Source: Bacteroidales bacterium (lineage in GTDB: Bacteria; Bacteroidota; Bacteroidia; Bacteroidales; UBA3824). From it: a stretch of DNA of 63,383 nucleotides. A model generated the notes under the pieces. That model saw only the letters and a list, made by a program, of their open reading frames with translations, did no database searches and was not told the origin of the DNA. This document shows, one piece after another, positions 59,394 through 63,383 of this stretch (position 1 is the first letter of the stretch; the number at the start of each line of letters is the position of its first letter). The stretch covers positions 1-63,383 of the forward strand of contig JAKSUC010000015.1 in assembly GCA_024413595.1 (NCBI GenBank). The letters are read 5' to 3'. Position numbers and translations under genes: made by a program.

Positions 59394-61544
59394 TTAAAGA
59401 AATTCTGATAATTTATAATTACTTGGCTTGGTTTTGTCAATTAGCAATCCTAATTCAACATTGTAAGCCTCATCAGGTACTACAAACGGACGTGAACCTT
59501 TATCCAACTGCTCGAGATTATTAAATCCTATAGACTTGAAACTAACAGGTATTTCAAGCATTGAACTTTCTTGAACCTTACCAAGCAAATATTTTTCTTT
59601 GTCACTCTCTGTAATACAAACGGCAGAACTTATATCCAGCAAATCAAGCAATGCCGATTTCGCATTATGTCTAAGTTTCTTTATCTGCCATTTGCCTTCT
59701 TTGAACGCTATTCCTGAAAAATCAAGATTACGAACCTCAATATCAGGATAAACGAAATCAATCATTCCCTGAATTTCTGTTTCCTTCATAACATCACCGT
59801 CTGGTAAAACCTCAAATGTTCTGTCAAGAACCTCAAGGCTATACGGCAATGCGTCTCCTTTTTCTGAAGGTGGTTTCAATACGTAAATTGGTTTCAGGCT
59901 TCCAATTGTGCTTTCGGTTCGTTTCCTATTAATTCGTCCAAACCTTTGAATCAAAGCATCGATAGGAGCACATTCTGTCACCATCAAATCGAAACTGATA
60001 TCAAGACTTACCTCTACAACCTGAGTAGAAACAACAATGCATGCATTGTTCATCTCATTGAAAACATTCTTCAAATCAGACTCCTTGACAATTCTATCCT
60101 TACGTTTGAATCTGCTATGAATCAACATTTTGGGGATATCAGGATATTGACTCTCAATCATATCAAAGATTTCTTGAGAACGTTTTACTCTATTGCAGAC
60201 AATCAGAATCTTCTCGTTTCTTGATACTGATTCATCAATAATAGTCCACATATCATCAAAAGAATCACGCTTATGTATTGTATGCCTATTAAAGGTTTCT
60301 AGAGTTTCGTCAGGCAATGATACTTGATAGACTTTATCTTCGCCTCCCAAAATAGACAAAACCTTGGCATATAAACAACTTGGCATTGTAGCCGTTCCCA
60401 CATGAACCCTACATCCAATACTTACAAGAATCTCAATAATCTTCAAGACAATTGCCTGTATTGCATCAGAATAAGTATGAATCTCATCAAGAATCACATC
60501 GCAATTCTTCAAATCAACAATCATAGCCTCGTAGCCTTTTATAGCAAAAGCAATCGAGGCAATTTGATGAGGAGTCAATACCTTTACAGAAGCTCCAATA
60601 TGACGCTGTAGTATATGCTCCTCAACCTCCCCTACTTTATTGCCAAACACCTTCAGCATCGAGGCAGAATGTTGCAAGTGAACCTGAGAGGCAGTATTGC
60701 TCAAATCATTCTTTATCCTGTCATACATCGCATTGATAGAAGCCTGAAAAGGCAAAGTATAAAAAACTCTCCCCTGACATCTTCTAAGCAAAAAATCAGT
60801 CTTCCCTGCTCCTGTTGGTGCAGTTACAAGCGTATGCAACTTTGCATTGTCAGCCGTAATCAACGACAATGGATAAAGGTGATGCTGTCTGTTGTAGAAA
60901 GACAAATCAGGCCTTATGAATAGTTTATCCAATGATGAATCAGAAAGTTCCTCCAAAGAAGAAGCGTAATGATCAGCTGCCATCAACACGCCACGCCAGA
61001 TAGAACAATTGCTTTTTTGCTTTTTACAGTAATCAACAGCGTAATAATAATTGTCTTCTGCCTCTTCCAAAGAAATAGGGTTCGTCTCAATACCTAATTC
61101 TTCAAGAATTATGTAAGCGTTGGAACTCCACTCATTCCAGCCATTAGAATGAACCTCAAAACAATCATCGGTATTTTCATCCAAATCAAGGAGACCAAGT
61201 TCCCTTGCGTCTTTACTAATTGATTTATGATGAGCGGCTATCATCTCAATTACCATATCCCGCTCAGAAGCTTCTACAAGGGACAGAAAGAACAAAGAGG
61301 CAATCTCATGACGGAAATAGAAATTTGGGCTTCTTCTGAATCCATCTTTCAGTGTCTGTTGAAAATAAGGACTTGTCTTACCTATATCATGCAAAATAGC
61401 ACCCTTCCAGGCAATATTCTTGTCAAGTCCAAGATTTTCAGCAATAACTACCGCCACATTGGCTACACTTCTTAAATGATAAGCTAATGATATCTTGGAA
61501 AACGGAGTTTCCTTTTTGGCTAAAATATCGTCACAACTACTCAT
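59394..61544 (-). CDS. cas3: CRISPR-associated HD nuclease-helicase Cas3
   Basis: 716 aa from the ATG at 61544, which overlaps the cas5 end by 8 bp (ATGAGTAG); a start at 61565 is possible. N-terminal HD nuclease: His23, His52-Asp53 in AILHDIGKTSPYF, His79 in FRHEIASLF, the AAHHKS pair (about 105-106) and Asp191-His192. SF2 helicase: Walker A TAPTGAGKT (about 241-249), Walker B as DEIH (353-356) rather than DEVH, motif III GTATMPS, motif VI QRFGRINRKR. All catalytic motifs are intact. Cas3 is recruited to the R-loop and degrades the target DNA. Confidence 0.97.
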   Translation of the reverse strand: MSSCDDILAKKETPFSKISLAYHLRSVANVAVVIAENLGLDKNIAWKGAILHDIGKTSPYFQQTLKDGFRRSPNFYFRHEIASLFFLSLVEASERDMVIEMIAAHHKSISKDARELGLLDLDENTDDCFEVHSNGWNEWSSNAYIILEELGIETNPISLEEAEDNYYYAVDYCKKQKSNCSIWRGVLMAADHYASSLEELSDSSLDKLFIRPDLSFYNRQHHLYPLSLITADNAKLHTLVTAPTGAGKTDFLLRRCQGRVFYTLPFQASINAMYDRIKNDLSNTASQVHLQHSASMLKVFGNKVGEVEEHILQRHIGASVKVLTPHQIASIAFAIKGYEAMIVDLKNCDVILDEIHTYSDAIQAIVLKIIEILVSIGCRVHVGTATMPSCLYAKVLSILGGEDKVYQVSLPDETLETFNRHTIHKRDSFDDMWTIIDESVSRNEKILIVCNRVKRSQEIFDMIESQYPDIPKMLIHSRFKRKDRIVKESDLKNVFNEMNNACIVVSTQVVEVSLDISFDLMVTECAPIDALIQRFGRINRKRTESTIGSLKPIYVLKPPSEKGDALPYSLEVLDRTFEVLPDGDVMKETEIQGMIDFVYPDIEVRNLDFSGIAFKEGKWQIKKLRHNAKSALLDLLDISSAVCITESDKEKYLLGKVQESSMLEIPVSFKSIGFNNLEQLDKGSRPFVVPDEAYNVELGLLIDKTKPSNYKLSEFL

Positions 61545-62106
61545 TTTCGAGAATAGATTTACCATCAAACTCTATCCTGCCATACATTGGCTCGCTTTCA
61601 TTAAATCTATTATAGCCAACAAGGAACGAACTATCCGATTCTCCGAATCTCAATTCAAATCCTTTCAAGTCGTTGAATTCTTCATCAGTCATCTCTACAA
61701 CCAAAGGATCGGGCAACATCACATCCTCATTTCTACATAGACAAATATGCTGTTTAGAAGCCGACAAAGCCTCTTCCTCTTTTTCAAAAGCCAAAACCAA
61801 AACAGGATTCACCATTACATCCCTAACAAGAATTGACCTGAAACGTTCCATTGATTTAGACTTCTTGTTCCATCCTCGAGGTTGAGTTACTTCCTGCTGA
61901 GAACTCATAGAAGAATAAGACAACTTGTTCCTTTTGATCTTGAATATACCTTTCTCATTAAGAAGTTCAGGAAAAAGTTTCTTCTCAATACCTTCAACAA
62001 TAGAAGGTGTTAGGAATTGCTGGCTGAATGTCTGACTATCTCGAACCGCAGACCATGGTTTTATGAAGCCAAACTGTCCAGTATATTTTACAATATAATA
62101 TTTCAT
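61537..62106 (-). CDS. cas5: Cascade subunit Cas5 (type I-B)
   Basis: 189 aa from the ATG at 62106 (MKYYIVKYTGQFGFIKPWSA); this start follows a GGA-containing stretch and removes a 21-residue extension that would overlap cas6. Cas5 marks: FGFIKPWSAVRDSQTFSQQF, then LTPSIVEGIEKKLFPELLN, the RAMP-fold opening that caps the 5' handle of the crRNA. It lies between cas6 and cas3 rather than after cas7, the more usual I-B place. Probably the Cas5p branch of Porphyromonas-type systems. Confidence 0.85.
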   Translation of the reverse strand: MKYYIVKYTGQFGFIKPWSAVRDSQTFSQQFLTPSIVEGIEKKLFPELLNEKGIFKIKRNKLSYSSMSSQQEVTQPRGWNKKSKSMERFRSILVRDVMVNPVLVLAFEKEEEALSASKQHICLCRNEDVMLPDPLVVEMTDEEFNDLKGFELRFGESDSSFLVGYNRFNESEPMYGRIEFDGKSILENE

Positions 62107-62119
62107 AATACATCCTTTA

Positions 62120-62785
62120 TTAACAAATGGCACCAAGTCCAATACCAGTACTATTACCCAAACCGACATTCCAAATAAACTGCTTGGTATAATTTTGTCC
62201 TGAAATAATAACAGGACATACGCTTACTTTATTCTTAATACCGTTATAAGTAACCATTTTAATTTTCTTTCCTGAATAAGACGTGTCAAATCTTATATCC
62301 AATGATTCGTCTATTGGCAATCCTGCATTTTTCATTTTCGTGAAAATCGTTTCCTTTAGCAAATCAGAAACTTCGGAATCCTCATAAGTGTAGAACTTCA
62401 ATGTTCCATCAGGATTTTTTCTTTTTACAAAAACAGGACTGGCCAATCTAAACAATTCTCTTTCAGTTAAGTCTGGCGTAGCTTCAATTACAATATCGGT
62501 TGCTGTAATACCACAGAACATTTCAGGCATTTCTAATATAGAACCACAGACCGACTTAGCAACAAATTCATCATAGAAACTGATGAAAAAATAGCTTCCC
62601 TTAGGACAAGCAAGCGCATTGCCTCGTCTTTCAGTATTGTGCAAAAAAGAGAACGAATACAATGATAAATTATCATGCAAATCATTGTCTTTGCCAATCC
62701 ACTTATGTAGTGTTCCCACCATTTTTGATTGATAATCAAATGGTATAGGAACAGTATTAGGAGTAGTTTTTATTATTAGTCTCAT
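62120..62785 (-). CDS. cas6: CRISPR RNA endonuclease Cas6
   Basis: 221 aa with two RAMP folds. The catalytic His is likely His27 in VGTLHKWIGK. The C-terminal glycine-rich loop reads VGLGNSTGIGLGAIC, matching the Cas6 pattern. It cuts the pre-crRNA within the repeat, leaving the AUUGAAAC tag. First gene of the operon; the gap to cas5 is 13 bp. Confidence 0.93.
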   Translation of the reverse strand: MRLIIKTTPNTVPIPFDYQSKMVGTLHKWIGKDNDLHDNLSLYSFSFLHNTERRGNALACPKGSYFFISFYDEFVAKSVCGSILEMPEMFCGITATDIVIEATPDLTERELFRLASPVFVKRKNPDGTLKFYTYEDSEVSDLLKETIFTKMKNAGLPIDESLDIRFDTSYSGKKIKMVTYNGIKNKVSVCPVIISGQNYTKQFIWNVGLGNSTGIGLGAIC

Positions 62786-62967
62786 TTATTTAGTATTAAA
62801 AATTAGTTCTGCTAATATAATAACTATAGAAAAACAAACAAAGCATTTTTCGATAGTTTTTTTTTAATTGCAAAATAAAGTATATGAACATATCATTCCA
62901 TATTTGCAACACACACCTCTCACTCAGAAAAATGCTTTAATCTTTCGGATGCAAAATAAATACTCAA

Positions 62968-62998
62968 CTATGCAGCCTTTCTGCATAGATAATTTTTT
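62968..62998 (+). terminator. hairpin with T-run in the cas upstream region
   Basis: An 8-bp perfect stem with a 5-nt loop and T7 about 5 bp later. It points right, away from cas6, with no gene behind it. Confidence 0.5.
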
Positions 62999-63013
62999 TC
63001 AATCATTATAAGC

Positions 63014-63042
63014 CAAATATACAAAAATACTTTCAATAACAA
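63014..63042 (-). promoter_or_regulatory. candidate cas operon promoter
   Basis: On the minus strand TTG (63042-63040), 18 bp, TATATTTG (63021-63014). It is the only full match upstream of cas6, but it would leave a 5' leader of about 220 nt that crosses the 62968-62988 hairpin. Confidence 0.4.
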
Positions 63043-63327
63043 ATTATAAAATCACATACAAAAACCCCATGCTTGTTATGTTTTCAATCCTGTATTATAC
63101 ACAAAATTTAAATTTTAGTATTTGTGGTAAACTTAAAACGAAGTCTTGAAAAAAAATTATGCCAGATTGTATTAGTGTTCCACGTTTAATGGTCATAAAA
63201 TTTTAACGTGGCTCACCTTTGAATTCAAACCTAAATTTCGTTTTATAAACTTGTTACATAACTGACTATGAATATCTATTGCAACATATTGATATAACGA
63301 GATATACTCGTTTCGATTGATTTTTAT

Positions 63328-63345
63328 ATATTGTTGTCCGAGATA
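63328..63345 (-). repeat. dispersed element core TCTCGGACAACAATA (copy 3, inverted)
   Basis: Reverse complement of the core shared with 18035-18053 and 29264-29282. Sequence beyond it reaches the window edge without a gene. Confidence 0.5.
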
Positions 63346-63383
63346 ATTTCTAAAATCACAATACGACGGCTCTACAAATATCT

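Larger units (their letters stand above)
62786..63383. other. 598-bp region upstream of the cas operon, no gene seen
   Basis: AT-rich, stops in all frames. Contents: a possible leftward promoter (63014-63042), a hairpin CTATGCAG-CCTTT-CTGCATAG (62968-62988) followed by T7, an inverted repeat CCACGTT/AACGTGG (63180-63211), and a copy of the dispersed TCTCGGACAACAATA element. The hairpin with T-run would end a rightward transcript, so a short rightward RNA from about 62790-62967 is possible but unsupported otherwise. Confidence 0.55.

Noticed and set aside
62786..63383. tracrRNA or a type II/V effector near the array
   Set aside because: No anti-repeat was seen outside the array and the operon is a complete type I set, so none is expected.

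Overview
The window comes from an AT-rich member of the Bacteroidota. The signs are two PorP/SprF-family proteins and a GldJ-like lipoprotein (type IX secretion/gliding), SusC-like barrel proteins with carboxypeptidase-regulatory N-termini, a 6-bladed beta-propeller lipoprotein beside a small NVEALA-like peptide gene, meso-diaminopimelate dehydrogenase, the long fused form of PurL, and promoters of the Bacteroidota type (TTG, 18-21 bp, TAnnTTTG) that can be read in front of several genes and both tRNAs. No Cas9, replication gene or rRNA is present, so this looks like a chromosome segment of an organism I cannot name to species.

Region 1 (1-17.9 kb) is ordinary chromosome: the tail of a Ser/Gly/His repeat protein, an outer-membrane barrel protein, a BlaI/M56-TonB regulatory pair, a Sel1-repeat protein, groES-groEL, ddh, a propeller/peptide pair, trxB, purL, a CPBP protease and a thioredoxin-like protein. 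Region 2 (17.9-21.3 kb) holds a decayed integrase N-terminus next to a tRNA-Pro, a Cache-HAMP-GAF membrane protein, a tRNA-Met and mostly empty AT-rich DNA. Region 3 (21.3-32.4 kb) is envelope biology: an Lnb/DUF4105 protein, an unrecognised periplasmic protein and a PorP/SprF protein in one leftward operon; an FkbM methyltransferase, a second PorP/SprF protein and GldJ in a rightward operon; then a large TonB-type barrel protein. Region 4 (32.6-37.2 kb) has ispF behind a leucine-rich-repeat protein, a secreted protein made of seven [DE]xWM-type repeats, an ADP-ribosylglycohydrolase and a LytTR response regulator.

Region 5 (37.3-62.8 kb) dominates the window: a type I-B CRISPR-Cas locus with a giant array of about 270 repeats of 29 bp (17.6 kb) and a complete leftward operon cas6-cas5-cas3-cas8-cas7-cas4-cas1-cas2. 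The cas genes are richer in G+C than the rest. Their order and sequence look like the Porphyromonas-type (Csp1/Csp2/Cas5p) branch of I-B, recalled rather than searched. The array reads leftward: the leader with a recognisable promoter lies between cas2 and the last repeat, and the oldest end is at 37.35 kb.

The array carries information that can be read without a database. (a) The oldest repeats form a cumulative series of substitutions leading to the modern repeat, followed by a block of one variant (about 72 repeats) and a return to the earlier form. (b) Many spacers hit the same or homologous targets, some from the very oldest and the newest parts of the array. (c) Where two spacers overlap, one shows the flank of the other's protospacer; these flanks are NGG in the window orientation, implying a 5'-CCN-3' PAM (mostly CCA). 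(d) Four spacers converge on a stretch that can encode a conserved PSAQDA[ST]K peptide.
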